NCBI GenBank assembly: GCA_030729925.1
Contig: JANQWK010000025.1
Location: 1-64,000 of the forward strand
Source: Saprospiraceae bacterium
GTDB lineage: Bacteria > Bacteroidota > Bacteroidia > Chitinophagales > Saprospiraceae
Reading direction: 5' to 3'
Length of the DNA: 64,000 nt
Shown here: positions 27,816 to 36,697 of the stretch, in pieces
Layout of the letters: each line of letters opens with the position of its first letter
Position numbering within the stretch: the first letter of the stretch is position 1
Program-made: the position numbers and the translations under genes
Notes under the pieces: generated by a model
Database searches by the model: none
Seen by the model: the letters and a program-made list of their open reading frames with translations, nothing else
Told to the model about the DNA's origin: nothing

Positions 27816-28865
27816 TCACTCGTTTTTGGCGTAAGCCTTCGCCCTGGGGTTCATAAGACCAAACCATAAAGGTGGAATCAGCGATAGCAGGATGGATCCT
27901 GGATAGCCGAGGGGAAGCTGTGGACTCTCGTCAAATCTTCGCAGGATCTGGTATTTTCGGCTTGCTTTGTAGTGGTGATCGGAGTGCCGGGTGAGTTCGT
28001 ATAGAAAGATACGTCCCAACTCATGATCCGAGTTCCAAGAATGTTTCAAACTCACTTTTTCATAATGCCCACTGGACAGCAGCTGCCTGCGGAGTCCATA
28101 ATGCTCGATGTAGTTGACACTCTCCAGCATCAGGAAACCAAAAATGCCGGCCAATACTGCCCAAGGAAGAACTGCCCAGCCGAAATACCATACAAGGGCC
28201 ATCAGATAGGTCAGTTGGAAAATGGTAAACCTGAGCATTTCGTTGCGGAAAGAGAAAAAGGAAAAGCCTTCCCTCTGCAGCCGCTGCGTCTCTAATTTCC
28301 AGGCATTGGTGTATCCCCCGACAACGGATCGGATCCAAAAGACATAAACCGGCTCATTCATCCTGGAAGAAGCGGGATCTTTGTCCGTTGCGACCCATTT
28401 GTGATGCCCCAGGTTGTGTTCAATGATAAAGTGCATGTACCAAGAAGGCATCAGCAGTAATTTGGCTATGATCCGCTCGTATCCATGCTTTCGGTGCCCC
28501 AGCTCGTGGGCAACATTAATACCAGAGGTACCCAGAACCAGCCCTACACTACAGACAAATCCAATTTTTTCAAAGGTACTCAAAGTGGTGTCTTGTGTCA
28601 TGACATGAAAATAATAGACGAGCAAACCATAAACCAGCGGAAGGTTAAGGTAAAGCAGCCAATCAAAAAAACGGGTGTGGAGCAGTTGTTCCTCCTGCTC
28701 AGGTTCGTGATTGGCCGTCGTGCGCGGCAAAAAAAGTTCAAGCAAAGGAATTAGGACAAAACCCACATAGATACTGCCCGGAGCAGCGTATCCTTTAACA
28801 TACAAGCCCACAAAAGCAGCAGCGGGCGCAAGGTATGCAATGAGGTATTTGAGGTCTTTCCACAT
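27816..28865 (-). CDS. alkB: Alkane 1-monooxygenase (AlkB-type membrane di-iron hydroxylase)
   Basis: A 349-residue membrane di-iron enzyme that adds one oxygen atom to the terminal carbon of alkanes or related chains. The histidine motifs of the AlkB/XylM group are all visible: HELGHRKH (120-127), EHNLGHHKW (149-157), NYIEHYG near residue 263, and LTRHSDHHYKASRKYQ near 308. Several hydrophobic segments surround them. It is somewhat shorter than Pseudomonas AlkB (about 400 residues). No rubredoxin is fused or adjacent; a 2Fe-2S flavoreductase is divergent, 134 nt away. Fatty acid or other alkyl substrates are possible. Confidence 0.9.
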   Translation of the reverse strand: MWKDLKYLIAYLAPAAAFVGLYVKGYAAPGSIYVGFVLIPLLELFLPRTTANHEPEQEEQLLHTRFFDWLLYLNLPLVYGLLVYYFHVMTQDTTLSTFEKIGFVCSVGLVLGTSGINVAHELGHRKHGYERIIAKLLLMPSWYMHFIIEHNLGHHKWVATDKDPASSRMNEPVYVFWIRSVVGGYTNAWKLETQRLQREGFSFFSFRNEMLRFTIFQLTYLMALVWYFGWAVLPWAVLAGIFGFLMLESVNYIEHYGLRRQLLSSGHYEKVSLKHSWNSDHELGRIFLYELTRHSDHHYKASRKYQILRRFDESPQLPLGYPGSILLSLIPPLWFGLMNPRAKAYAKNE

Positions 28866-28999
28866 GATTTCGATTTTTGAATTCCACCTAACTGGCTTAG
28901 TTTTGCGCGTGGAGCGGCTGGAAATCCCTGAAAATTAAACCAGCAGCCACTAAATATGTTTCACTAAAGTTACCAACAATTATCCAAACCAAAATATAT
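28866..28999. promoter_or_regulatory. Shared divergent promoter region, alkB and flavoreductase
   Basis: On the plus strand TATGTTTC (28955-28962) is a near match to TAnnTTTG about 38 nt before the reductase start. On the minus strand TAACTTTA (complement of 28965-28972) is preceded by TTTG at 17-nt spacing. Both are imperfect and largely overlap, which would couple the two genes. Confidence 0.3.
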
Positions 29000-30100
29000 A
29001 TGAGCAGTAATTTTTATTCGCTGAAGGTTGCACATATTCAACCCGAGACCTCAGATACGGTGTCGGTTACATTTGCCGTTCCGGCCGATTTGAAGGAGGT
29101 TTTCCGCTATATCCAGGGACAATACCTTACCCTTCGATTTACCATAAATGGAAAGGAGGAAAGAAGGGCTTATTCGATGTGCAGCAGTCCGCTCGAAGAG
29201 GGGCTTACCGTGGCAGTGAAGCGGGTTAAGTCCGGGAAAGTGTCGAATCATATCAACGATAAACTCAAGGTGGGAGACAGCGTTGAGGTCATGCCTCCGG
29301 AAGGACGCTTTTTTTCCAAACTGGATCCGGACAACCAAAAGACTTATTACATGATTGGCGCGGGTAGTGGGATCACGCCCCTGTTTTCGATGATCAAAAC
29401 AATTCTCGAAACAGAACCCCGCAGCTTTGTGTATTTGTTTTATGGCAACCGGGATGAGGATAGTATCATTTTCAAGGGAGCGCTGGATGCGATTCAGGAT
29501 AAGTACGAGGGTCAGATCGAGATCATCTATCTGTTGAGTCAGCCCAAACGTTCCAAAGATAAAGGAATCAGGGGATTGTTTTCCAAGGGCAGCGTGCAGT
29601 GGTCAGGCATTGTGGGCAGGTTGGAAGAGGCCAATTTGACAAAGCTGATGGATGAGCATACATCCCGACACAAATCCGTGGCTTATTTTATTTGTGGTCC
29701 CGGCGATATGATTGCGCAGACAGAGGCCGTGCTGCGCACAAAAGGAGTGGAACCTAAAAATATACACGCCGAGTATTTCAGCAGTCCTTCTGATGCTGCA
29801 TCCGATGCGGTGGTAGGTATGGAAGGGGCCAAAGTTACTGCTCACCTCGACGGTAGTGTGGTGACGATTGCGGTGCCTCCCGGCAAAAATATTTTGGCGG
29901 CGCTGATTGACAACAAATATGATCCGCCTTACTCCTGTACCTCTGGTGCGTGTTCTACCTGCATGGCAAAGGTGCTGAATGGGGAGACCAAAATGGAGGT
30001 GTGCTATGCCCTCGACGCAGAGGAAGTGGCACAGGGGTATATCCTGACCTGCCAGGCGCACCCAGTATCCGAAACTGTAGAAATTACCTTTGAAGTATAA
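29000..30100 (+). CDS. FAD/NAD(P)H oxidoreductase with C-terminal 2Fe-2S ferredoxin domain
   Basis: A 366-residue electron-transfer reductase of the PaaE/HmpX type. Order: FAD-binding barrel with RRAYSMCSSP (a variant of the RxYS motif), NAD(P)-binding domain with MIGAGSGITPLFSMIK and YFICGPGDMI, then a plant-type ferredoxin domain with SCTSGACSTCMAKV and a fourth cysteine in YILTCQAHP. Such proteins pass electrons from NAD(P)H to oxygenases. It is divergent from an AlkB-type hydroxylase, so it is a natural candidate for its electron donor (inference). The PD40-OmpA gene begins 9 nt downstream. Confidence 0.92.
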   Translation: MSSNFYSLKVAHIQPETSDTVSVTFAVPADLKEVFRYIQGQYLTLRFTINGKEERRAYSMCSSPLEEGLTVAVKRVKSGKVSNHINDKLKVGDSVEVMPPEGRFFSKLDPDNQKTYYMIGAGSGITPLFSMIKTILETEPRSFVYLFYGNRDEDSIIFKGALDAIQDKYEGQIEIIYLLSQPKRSKDKGIRGLFSKGSVQWSGIVGRLEEANLTKLMDEHTSRHKSVAYFICGPGDMIAQTEAVLRTKGVEPKNIHAEYFSSPSDAASDAVVGMEGAKVTAHLDGSVVTIAVPPGKNILAALIDNKYDPPYSCTSGACSTCMAKVLNGETKMEVCYALDAEEVAQGYILTCQAHPVSETVEITFEV

Positions 30101-30108
30101 GCAATATC

Positions 30109-32199
30109 ATGAGCTTCCGCAAAACGATAAGGTGGATGCTGGTGATGGCACAGGCCCTACCCGCCTGGTTGTCCGGACAGTCTCCGGAAGAAAGCCGCCA
30201 TCCACTTGCGGAAGTGAATACGCCCTGGATCGAAACGCGGCCTTCCATTAGCCTGGACGGAAGCGTGCTCTATTTTTCGAGGTTGGGCTACCCCTCCAAT
30301 ATGGGAACCGCCGATGAAGCCGACATCTGGGTTTGTTATGTTTCCCAGGATAGCATCACAAGCAGCCCGGTAAATGTGGGTGCACCGATAAACTCCGTGT
30401 TTCCGGACTACCTGGTTGGCAACGGGATCTCCGGTGATTTCTTGCAGGCGATGCGTCTGGAGGAGTTGCCTTCTTTTTTTTCCGTTGAGGGCAATCCCCG
30501 CCAACGCAGCGTGGAGGAATTGCCCTCGCCAGCCCTGTTTTTTCCGGATGCTTCAGATTATTTCATCAGTTCGAACAAGCGGTTGCTGTTTTTTTCGATG
30601 GCAAGTCCGGACGGATTAGGAGGGCAGGATATCTATTTGTCTCATCGGGAGCCCGATGGCAGCTGGGGGAAAGCCAGGAATCTGGGTGCGGCGATTAACT
30701 CCAGGGGAGATGAAACGGCACCTTTTTTGGCAGCCGATGGCAAAACCCTCTATTTTTCGAGTGATGGTCGTGGAGGGTTTGGCGGAAAGGATTTATTTGT
30801 GAGTTTTTCGATGAGCGATGAACACTGGAACGAATGGACCATTCCTCAAAATCTGGGTCCGGGTATCAATGCAGCTACAGACGAGCGCTATCCGACCTTA
30901 CCCGCATCCGGCCGGCAATTGTTTTTCGTGGTGCAAGTTCCCGGAACAGACAGTAGCGACCTTTACCGGGCCTCGCTGCCACAAATATTCCGCCCGCAAC
31001 CTACCTTGATTGTAAGTGGTCTGGATCATAGTCAGCTTCAAATCAGAAGAGCCGATCCTGCGCTTGGCTTTCTACCCGATTTGTATGTCACTCTCGAAAA
31101 AGCAGCGGGAAAATTCCAGTTGGCACTGCCAACGGGGAGCAATGTCACCATCACAGCAGAAGAACCCGGCTATTTTTGGTGTACCCACACGCTGGAATTG
31201 GGGTATGAGCCTATGGAATCTCTTGACCGGGACTCGATGTTTACCAGTACCCTATCCAGTAATCCGGAATATTTGAGCAGAGAAGCTGAACTTATCCAGC
31301 TTCACGAGGAATGGGTTGAAAAAAGGGAATCAGTTGCAACAATAGCACGGGATCAAAATATACTGCTGGAAGTGATCAGGCAAAAAACGTTACAAATGCC
31401 TTTGATTTCTCCCGATCCATCCTTAGAAGTCAATCGCATTTTGCTGATGTTGAGCGCCTTGCCAGACACCTTTGTCCAGCAAATAAGTAAGGTCTTGAAC
31501 GAAAAACTGTCAGCTCTCCAACACCCGGATTCCCTGCTCGCAGGAAAAACGGAGCGGGAGGATTTGCTTTCTCCGGAAGCGGAAAAACAGCTGAACCAAC
31601 AGTTGGTATTTGATCTGAAGACTTACATTGATGCACACAATCGGCAGGAATTGCTGGAACAGCAGCAGGGGCTGCTGGAGCTTGCCGTAAAGGAAGGAAC
31701 AGAGAGCCAAATCACGATGGAGCGGCAGGTTTCTCGAAAAACAAAAGAGGAAGGCCGCACAACTCCCCTGCAAAACGTTAACCCTTCCAGGGCGGATAAG
31801 GCGCAGCCATTCGAACAGCTATTCCTGACCTGTCCCAAAATCCCCGTTCAGGCGGGCAGTAAGATGATCCTGCAATCTATTTATTTTGAAGAGAATACAG
31901 CTGTGCTGAAAAGTTCTGCAGAAAATGAATTGCAAAGACTGATTGATTTTTTAAAAAAAAATGCGACAATTGTACTCGAAATCGGTGTACACACCCATAC
32001 CCAGCTGGCTCACGCCTTCGCCGATCCCATTTCGGTGCGGAGAGCCAAAGCGGTGGTGGACTACATAGCTGAACACGGGATTGACCGCAATCGAATGCTT
32101 GCAGCCGGTTACGGGAAAAAGCAGCCCTTGGTGCTGCCCGATACAGATCCGGAACAGCAAAAAATAAACCAAAGGATTGAAATACGCATACTAAAATGA
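30109..32199 (+). CDS. PD40-repeat protein with C-terminal OmpA domain
   Basis: A 696-residue exported protein. After an N-terminal signal (MSFRKTIRWMLVMAQALPAW) comes a set of PD40 propeller-type repeats with the recurring pattern LYFSSDG/GGKDLF (for example PSISLDGSVLYFSRLG and APFLAADGKTLYFSSDGRGG). A helical, charged middle of about 220 residues follows, then an OmpA-like peptidoglycan-binding domain (IYFEENTAVLKSSAENEL, VRRAKAVVDYIAEHGI, INQRIEIRIL). This layout is common in Bacteroidota envelope proteins, some tied to gliding or type IX secretion. No such partner is adjacent, so the role is open. Confidence 0.87.
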   Translation: MSFRKTIRWMLVMAQALPAWLSGQSPEESRHPLAEVNTPWIETRPSISLDGSVLYFSRLGYPSNMGTADEADIWVCYVSQDSITSSPVNVGAPINSVFPDYLVGNGISGDFLQAMRLEELPSFFSVEGNPRQRSVEELPSPALFFPDASDYFISSNKRLLFFSMASPDGLGGQDIYLSHREPDGSWGKARNLGAAINSRGDETAPFLAADGKTLYFSSDGRGGFGGKDLFVSFSMSDEHWNEWTIPQNLGPGINAATDERYPTLPASGRQLFFVVQVPGTDSSDLYRASLPQIFRPQPTLIVSGLDHSQLQIRRADPALGFLPDLYVTLEKAAGKFQLALPTGSNVTITAEEPGYFWCTHTLELGYEPMESLDRDSMFTSTLSSNPEYLSREAELIQLHEEWVEKRESVATIARDQNILLEVIRQKTLQMPLISPDPSLEVNRILLMLSALPDTFVQQISKVLNEKLSALQHPDSLLAGKTEREDLLSPEAEKQLNQQLVFDLKTYIDAHNRQELLEQQQGLLELAVKEGTESQITMERQVSRKTKEEGRTTPLQNVNPSRADKAQPFEQLFLTCPKIPVQAGSKMILQSIYFEENTAVLKSSAENELQRLIDFLKKNATIVLEIGVHTHTQLAHAFADPISVRRAKAVVDYIAEHGIDRNRMLAAGYGKKQPLVLPDTDPEQQKINQRIEIRILK

Positions 32200-32206
32200 T
32201 TAAGCC

Positions 32207-32704
32207 GTGAAATTCATAGAGCAAGACATTATTGACGAAGTAGTAGAAGAACTGAGTTCATCTGCTGAAAAACAACAGGAGCTGATCGAACAATTTCAGG
32301 AGGATCAGCCCATGATTTTTACCTACCTCTTCTCTGAAAGCTTCGATTCCTTTACAGAAGACGAAAAAGACTTACTGCTTTTTATTGGATTGGTCAACTG
32401 GAGGGCCATTACACGGGTCCACCCCGACTGCCCGGAGGTAACTGAAAAAATGCTGAACGATGCCGAGGAAGAAAACTGGGAGTTGATCGAAGACATGAAA
32501 CACAAAAGCTTCCAACACAAGCTGGATTTCCTGTTTGAAGGCTATCCTCAAGAGGATCTGCTGGCTGTCGCAGAAGACATGATCATTGATGATGATGATC
32601 AGTTCATAACCCAGGTTGCGAAGGAAGCTATTTTTATTTCGGCCAAATCTATTATTGACGCTTTTGTCACAGCCATTGACGCAGGAGAAAGCAAGCCGGA
32701 TTAG
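32207..32704 (+). CDS. Acidic hypothetical protein
   Basis: A 165-residue strongly acidic protein that I do not recognise as a named family. It starts with GTG at 32207, 7 nt after the previous stop. It is predicted mostly helical, with runs such as IIDEVVEELSSSAEKQQELIEQF and the Asp-rich MIIDDDDQFITQVAKEA, and has no signal peptide or membrane segment. Its stop overlaps that of the convergent acyl-CoA ligase gene by 4 bp. Confidence 0.8.
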   Translation: MKFIEQDIIDEVVEELSSSAEKQQELIEQFQEDQPMIFTYLFSESFDSFTEDEKDLLLFIGLVNWRAITRVHPDCPEVTEKMLNDAEEENWELIEDMKHKSFQHKLDFLFEGYPQEDLLAVAEDMIIDDDDQFITQVAKEAIFISAKSIIDAFVTAIDAGESKPD

Positions 32705-34380
32705 GCTTGCTTCTTCACTTCTTCATCCCGAAGGCTTCTTCGCAGAATCTTACCAACATTAGTTTTCGGTAACTCTGCCCGGAATTCTATCTGCTTTGGT
32801 ATTTTGTAACCCGTAAGGTTTTCTTTGCAGTAGTTCAATATTTCACTTTCGCTTAGGGAATTATCCTTTTTGACCACAAAAACCTTAACCACTTCGCCTG
32901 ATTTATCATCGGGCACACCTATCGCGGCAACTTCCAGTACTTTGGGGTGCGAAGCAAGGGTCTCTTCTATTTCGTTGGGATAGACATTGAAGCCCGATAC
33001 CAGGATCATATCCTTCTTGCGGTCAACAATCCTGAAGAACCCATCATCTTCCATGAGTCCGATATCGCCCGTGCAAAGCCAGCCGTCTTTAATCGTCTCC
33101 GCAGTTGCTTCCGGTCTGTTGTAATATCCTTTCATCACCTGTGGCCCCTTCACTTGAATTTCGCCCGCCTGGTTGGGTCCCAGTATGTTGCCATTGTCGT
33201 CAGCAATCCTCACATCCGTTGAGGGCAGAGGAATGCCGATTGACCCAATCTTACCGGTTCCGTCAAACGGATTGGCAGTAACCACCGGCGAAGACTCCGT
33301 CATACCAAAACCCTCGGCCAAGAAACAACCCGTTACGTCCTGCCATTTCTCCGCAACAGGCTTTTGAACGGCCATACCACCACCGCAAGTCACTCGCAGG
33401 TTGCTAAAGTCCACCGTGGAAATATCCTTGTGGTTAAGGAGTGCATTGAAAAGCGTATTTACCCCCGTAATCATCGAGAAAGGATAGGCTTTGAGCGTCT
33501 TAATCACAGAGTCCATATCCCGTGGATTGGTAATCAGGACACTGAGGCTTCCATAATTCACAATGGCCAGACAGTTGACCGTAAATGCAAAAATGTGGTA
33601 CAGTGGCAAAGGACAGATGGCAATCTCTTTCCCCTCCTTCAAAAAGGGATCCATGGTTGCCTTGATCTGCAGCATATTGGCAACCAGGTTGCGGTTGGTC
33701 AACATCGCTCCTTTCGAAACCCCCGTCGTGCCACCGGTATATTGCAGCGCAATGACATCATCGTGTGTGCCCGTATGAGGCTTGAGCGAAAACTTCCGAC
33801 CCTCCGCCAGGGCATGACCAAACGTCACAGCATTGGGCAGATGGTACTTTGGCACCATTTTCTTTACAGACCTAACCACAAAATTGACAATCAGGGACTT
33901 TGGAAAACCCAGCATCTCTCCGAGACTGGTGACAATCACCGTTTTTATGCTCGTATCTGGCATGATTTTCTCGAGATTCGCCGCAAAATTTTCTGCAATC
34001 ACAATGGCTTTTGCGCCGGAATCATTAAACTGATGCAGCATCTCCCGCGGTGTGTAGAGCGGATTGGTGTTGACAATCACCAGCCCCGCCCGCAGGGCAC
34101 CAAACAACGCAATGGGATACTGTAGGAGATTGGGCATCATCAGCGCAATTTTGTCACCGGGTTCCAAACCCCGGGACTGCAAATAGGCTCCGAACTGGGC
34201 AGACATTTTGTCCACCTGCTGAAAAGTAAGCGTCTTGCCCATACAGGCAAAAGCAGGATTTGCCGCAAACTTCCTGAAAGCTTCATTCACCATGTCCACC
34301 AAGGTCTCATAAGCTTCTACGTTAATATTAGCAGGAATCCCACTCGGATAATTCTTTAACCACGGTCTAGGCTCGTTCAT
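32701..34380 (-). CDS. Long-chain fatty-acid-CoA ligase
   Basis: A 559-residue AMP-forming acyl-CoA synthetase of the FadD group. The ATP/AMP signature YTGGTTGVSKGAML lies near residue 210; GFGMTESSP, GWLCTGDIGLMEDDGFFRIVDRKKDMI and the C-terminal lysine region TNVGKILRRSLR are intact. It activates free fatty acids for beta-oxidation or lipid synthesis and is cytoplasmic or membrane-associated. With the nearby AlkB-type hydroxylase and reductase it could complete an alkyl-chain breakdown route, though alcohol and aldehyde dehydrogenases for the middle steps are not adjacent. Confidence 0.93.
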   Translation of the reverse strand: MNEPRPWLKNYPSGIPANINVEAYETLVDMVNEAFRKFAANPAFACMGKTLTFQQVDKMSAQFGAYLQSRGLEPGDKIALMMPNLLQYPIALFGALRAGLVIVNTNPLYTPREMLHQFNDSGAKAIVIAENFAANLEKIMPDTSIKTVIVTSLGEMLGFPKSLIVNFVVRSVKKMVPKYHLPNAVTFGHALAEGRKFSLKPHTGTHDDVIALQYTGGTTGVSKGAMLTNRNLVANMLQIKATMDPFLKEGKEIAICPLPLYHIFAFTVNCLAIVNYGSLSVLITNPRDMDSVIKTLKAYPFSMITGVNTLFNALLNHKDISTVDFSNLRVTCGGGMAVQKPVAEKWQDVTGCFLAEGFGMTESSPVVTANPFDGTGKIGSIGIPLPSTDVRIADDNGNILGPNQAGEIQVKGPQVMKGYYNRPEATAETIKDGWLCTGDIGLMEDDGFFRIVDRKKDMILVSGFNVYPNEIEETLASHPKVLEVAAIGVPDDKSGEVVKVFVVKKDNSLSESEILNYCKENLTGYKIPKQIEFRAELPKTNVGKILRRSLRDEEVKKQA

Positions 34381-34538
34381 AATGATCAGATCGTTTTAAT
34401 TGCTCAGAAGAATAAATCAAATATTTGTCGAGATAAGGCAATTTACAAATTTTCCCTTGTTGCTTAACTTCAATTTTACAATTTCTCTTCCCTTTTGTTC
34501 TCATTCAAATGATTTTCAAGAGAAAATATCGGAGTACC

Positions 34539-34569
34539 TTTGCACTTTGGATAAAAAAAGGTACATTTG
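34539..34569 (+). promoter_or_regulatory. rpsA: Bacteroidota-type promoter of rpsA
   Basis: TTTG (34539-34542), then 19 bases, then TACATTTG (34562-34569) match the known Bacteroidetes primary-sigma consensus TTTG-N19-TAnnTTTG exactly. Transcription should begin at about 34576, giving a leader of roughly 43 nt before the rpsA ATG, with no Shine-Dalgarno match. Confidence 0.8.
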
Positions 34570-34618
34570 CGCCTCAATTTTGGAACAATATTTTTTAACT
34601 TTTAAAAGCATTCTTTCA

Positions 34619-36604
34619 ATGCTCGACAACGAAAATCTAAACGAAGAAGAGCTTCAGGATGGTGATTTGGTACCTAATGAAGAAGCTGCTGCTGAGTCTC
34701 CCGTGGTAATTGCCTATGACAATGACGATGAGGATCAAGTGGTTGCAGAAGAAGAAGAGGAAGAAGAGGAAGAAGAGGGCGATCTCGATGAGATCCTTGC
34801 TGAGGAGGACATGGTTACGGGTAGCGGCCATGATGATTATGACTGGTCAATTTCCGATAAAGGAAATATTGTTTACTCTGAGCAGGACCGGGCAAGTTTC
34901 ATGGATCAGTACGATGCGACGCTCAATTCGCTTATCGAAAACGAAATTGTTAGAGGTCGCGTAACTTCCATCAATTCAGGGGATGTAGTATTGGACATCA
35001 ATTACAAGTCTGATGGTCTGGTTTCTCTTTCTGAATTCCGGGATTTCCAGAATCTTGCTATTGGTGACCAGGTAGAAGTTTATGTTGAACAACAAGAGGA
35101 CACCAAGGGTCAGCTGGTACTTTCCCGCCGCAAAGCGAAATTGTTGCGTGCATGGGAGAATATCGTAGATTCTTACGAAAATGGTACGGTCATCAAAGGT
35201 TTGGTGATCAGTAAGACCAAAGGTGGTTTGATTGTGGACTGCAGTGGGTTGGAAACTTTCCTTCCTGGTTCTCAGATTGACATCAAACCGATTATTGACT
35301 ATGATTCATACGTTGGTAAGACAATGGAATTCAAGGTGGTTAAAATCAATGAGACCATCAAAAATGCCGTTGTTTCTCACAAAGCATTGATCGAGAGCGA
35401 CCTTGCAGAGCAGCGTGAAGCGATTATCGCAAGCTTGGAAAAAGGTCAGGTATTGGAAGGTTTGGTTAAGAACATTACCGACTTCGGAGCGTTCCTGGAT
35501 CTGGGTGGCGTAGATGGCTTGTTGTACATCACTGATATTTCCTGGGGACGGATCAAGCACCCAAGCGAAGTGCTTGCGTTCAACCAGAAGATCAATGTGG
35601 TGGTGTTGGATTTTGATGAGAATAAAAAACGAATTTCACTGGGTCTTAAGCAGTTGCAACCCCATCCTTGGGAAGTGCTGGATGCGGCTATCCAGGAGGG
35701 TTCTACCGTCAAAGGTAAAATTGTCAACATCGAAGATTACGGTGCATTCCTTGAGATTCTACCGGGCGTAGAGGGTTTGATCCACGTGTCAGAGGTTACC
35801 TGGAGCAACCAGCCTATTAACGCGAGAGAGTATTTCAAAGAGGGTCAGGAGTACGAGGCGAAAGTGGTTACGATTGACAGGGAAGAGCGCAAAATGTCGC
35901 TTAGCCTTAAGCAGCTTTCTCAGGATCCGTGGAGCCAGATTGCGGCTCAGTATCCTATCGGCAGCAAACATACCGGTGAGGTGAAAAACCTTACTCCTTA
36001 CGGCGTGTTTGTGGAGCTGCAGGAAGGTATCGGCGGTATGGTGCATATTTCAGATCTTTCCTGGACAAAGCGCTTTTCACACCCGTCTGAGTTTACAAAA
36101 GTGGGCAATAAGATAGATATTGTGATTCTTGAGATTGATCAGGATAACCGCAAGCTTTCTCTTGGCCACAAGCAAATAGAAGAGAACCCTTGGGATACTT
36201 TCGAGGCAGTTTTCCCCGTAGGGTCTTACCACGAGGCTACTGTCCTGCGTAAGGATGACAGAGGTGCCATCGTACAGCTGCCTTACGGCTTGGAAGCTTT
36301 CGCTCCTATCAAACACATCCGCAAAGAAGATAATGCTTATGCAGAGGTGGATGAAACGCTAACGGTGAAAGTGATCGAGTTCAACCGGGATGATAAGCGT
36401 ATTCTGGTTTCACACTTGCGCTACCTCGACGATATTCGAAAAGAGGCAGATGAAAAGGTGAAACAGGAGAAAGACAAAGAGCGTACAGACGTGAAGCAGG
36501 CTGTTAAAAAGCAGCAGTCCACGATAGAAAAGTCCACGCTTGGAGATCTTGATGTGTTCAATCAGTTGAAAGAACAGATTCAGGACGAAGAGGAGGATAA
36601 TTAA
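34619..36604 (+). CDS. rpsA: 30S ribosomal protein S1
   Basis: A 661-residue S1 protein with six S1 RNA-binding repeats (beginning near NEIVRGRVTSINSGD, GTVIKGLVISKTKGG, GQVLEGLVKNITDFGAF, GSTVKGKIVNIEDYGAF, GSKHTGEVKNLTPYGVF and GSYHEATVLRKDDRGA). I start it at MLDNENLNEEELQD because a strong promoter lies just upstream inside the longer open frame. The N-terminal 75 residues are very acidic with a long glutamate run, as in other Bacteroidota S1 proteins. S1 binds mRNA leaders on the small subunit, which matters in a lineage with weak Shine-Dalgarno use. Confidence 0.95.
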   Translation: MLDNENLNEEELQDGDLVPNEEAAAESPVVIAYDNDDEDQVVAEEEEEEEEEEGDLDEILAEEDMVTGSGHDDYDWSISDKGNIVYSEQDRASFMDQYDATLNSLIENEIVRGRVTSINSGDVVLDINYKSDGLVSLSEFRDFQNLAIGDQVEVYVEQQEDTKGQLVLSRRKAKLLRAWENIVDSYENGTVIKGLVISKTKGGLIVDCSGLETFLPGSQIDIKPIIDYDSYVGKTMEFKVVKINETIKNAVVSHKALIESDLAEQREAIIASLEKGQVLEGLVKNITDFGAFLDLGGVDGLLYITDISWGRIKHPSEVLAFNQKINVVVLDFDENKKRISLGLKQLQPHPWEVLDAAIQEGSTVKGKIVNIEDYGAFLEILPGVEGLIHVSEVTWSNQPINAREYFKEGQEYEAKVVTIDREERKMSLSLKQLSQDPWSQIAAQYPIGSKHTGEVKNLTPYGVFVELQEGIGGMVHISDLSWTKRFSHPSEFTKVGNKIDIVILEIDQDNRKLSLGHKQIEENPWDTFEAVFPVGSYHEATVLRKDDRGAIVQLPYGLEAFAPIKHIRKEDNAYAEVDETLTVKVIEFNRDDKRILVSHLRYLDDIRKEADEKVKQEKDKERTDVKQAVKKQQSTIEKSTLGDLDVFNQLKEQIQDEEEDN

Positions 36605-36638
36605 TTTTAGACCTTCGTCTTCCGACATGCTATAAGTG

Positions 36639-36675
36639 AAACTTCTGTCATCCTCGCGATGGCAGAAGTTTTTTT
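36639..36675 (+). terminator. rpsA: Intrinsic terminator of rpsA
   Basis: A 14-bp stem (AAACTTCTGTCATC with GATGGCAGAAGTTT, one G-U pair), a 5-nt loop CTCGC and a following T run form a textbook terminator between rpsA and the GHMP kinase gene. Confidence 0.9.
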
Positions 36676-36697
36676 GTTTACCTTTCAGCTCTAACGC

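Noticed and set aside
33364-34125. A 253-codon plus-strand open frame opposite the acyl-CoA ligase
   Set aside because: It mirrors a well-conserved AMP-ligase region; the translation is rich in His, Arg and Gln without domain character.
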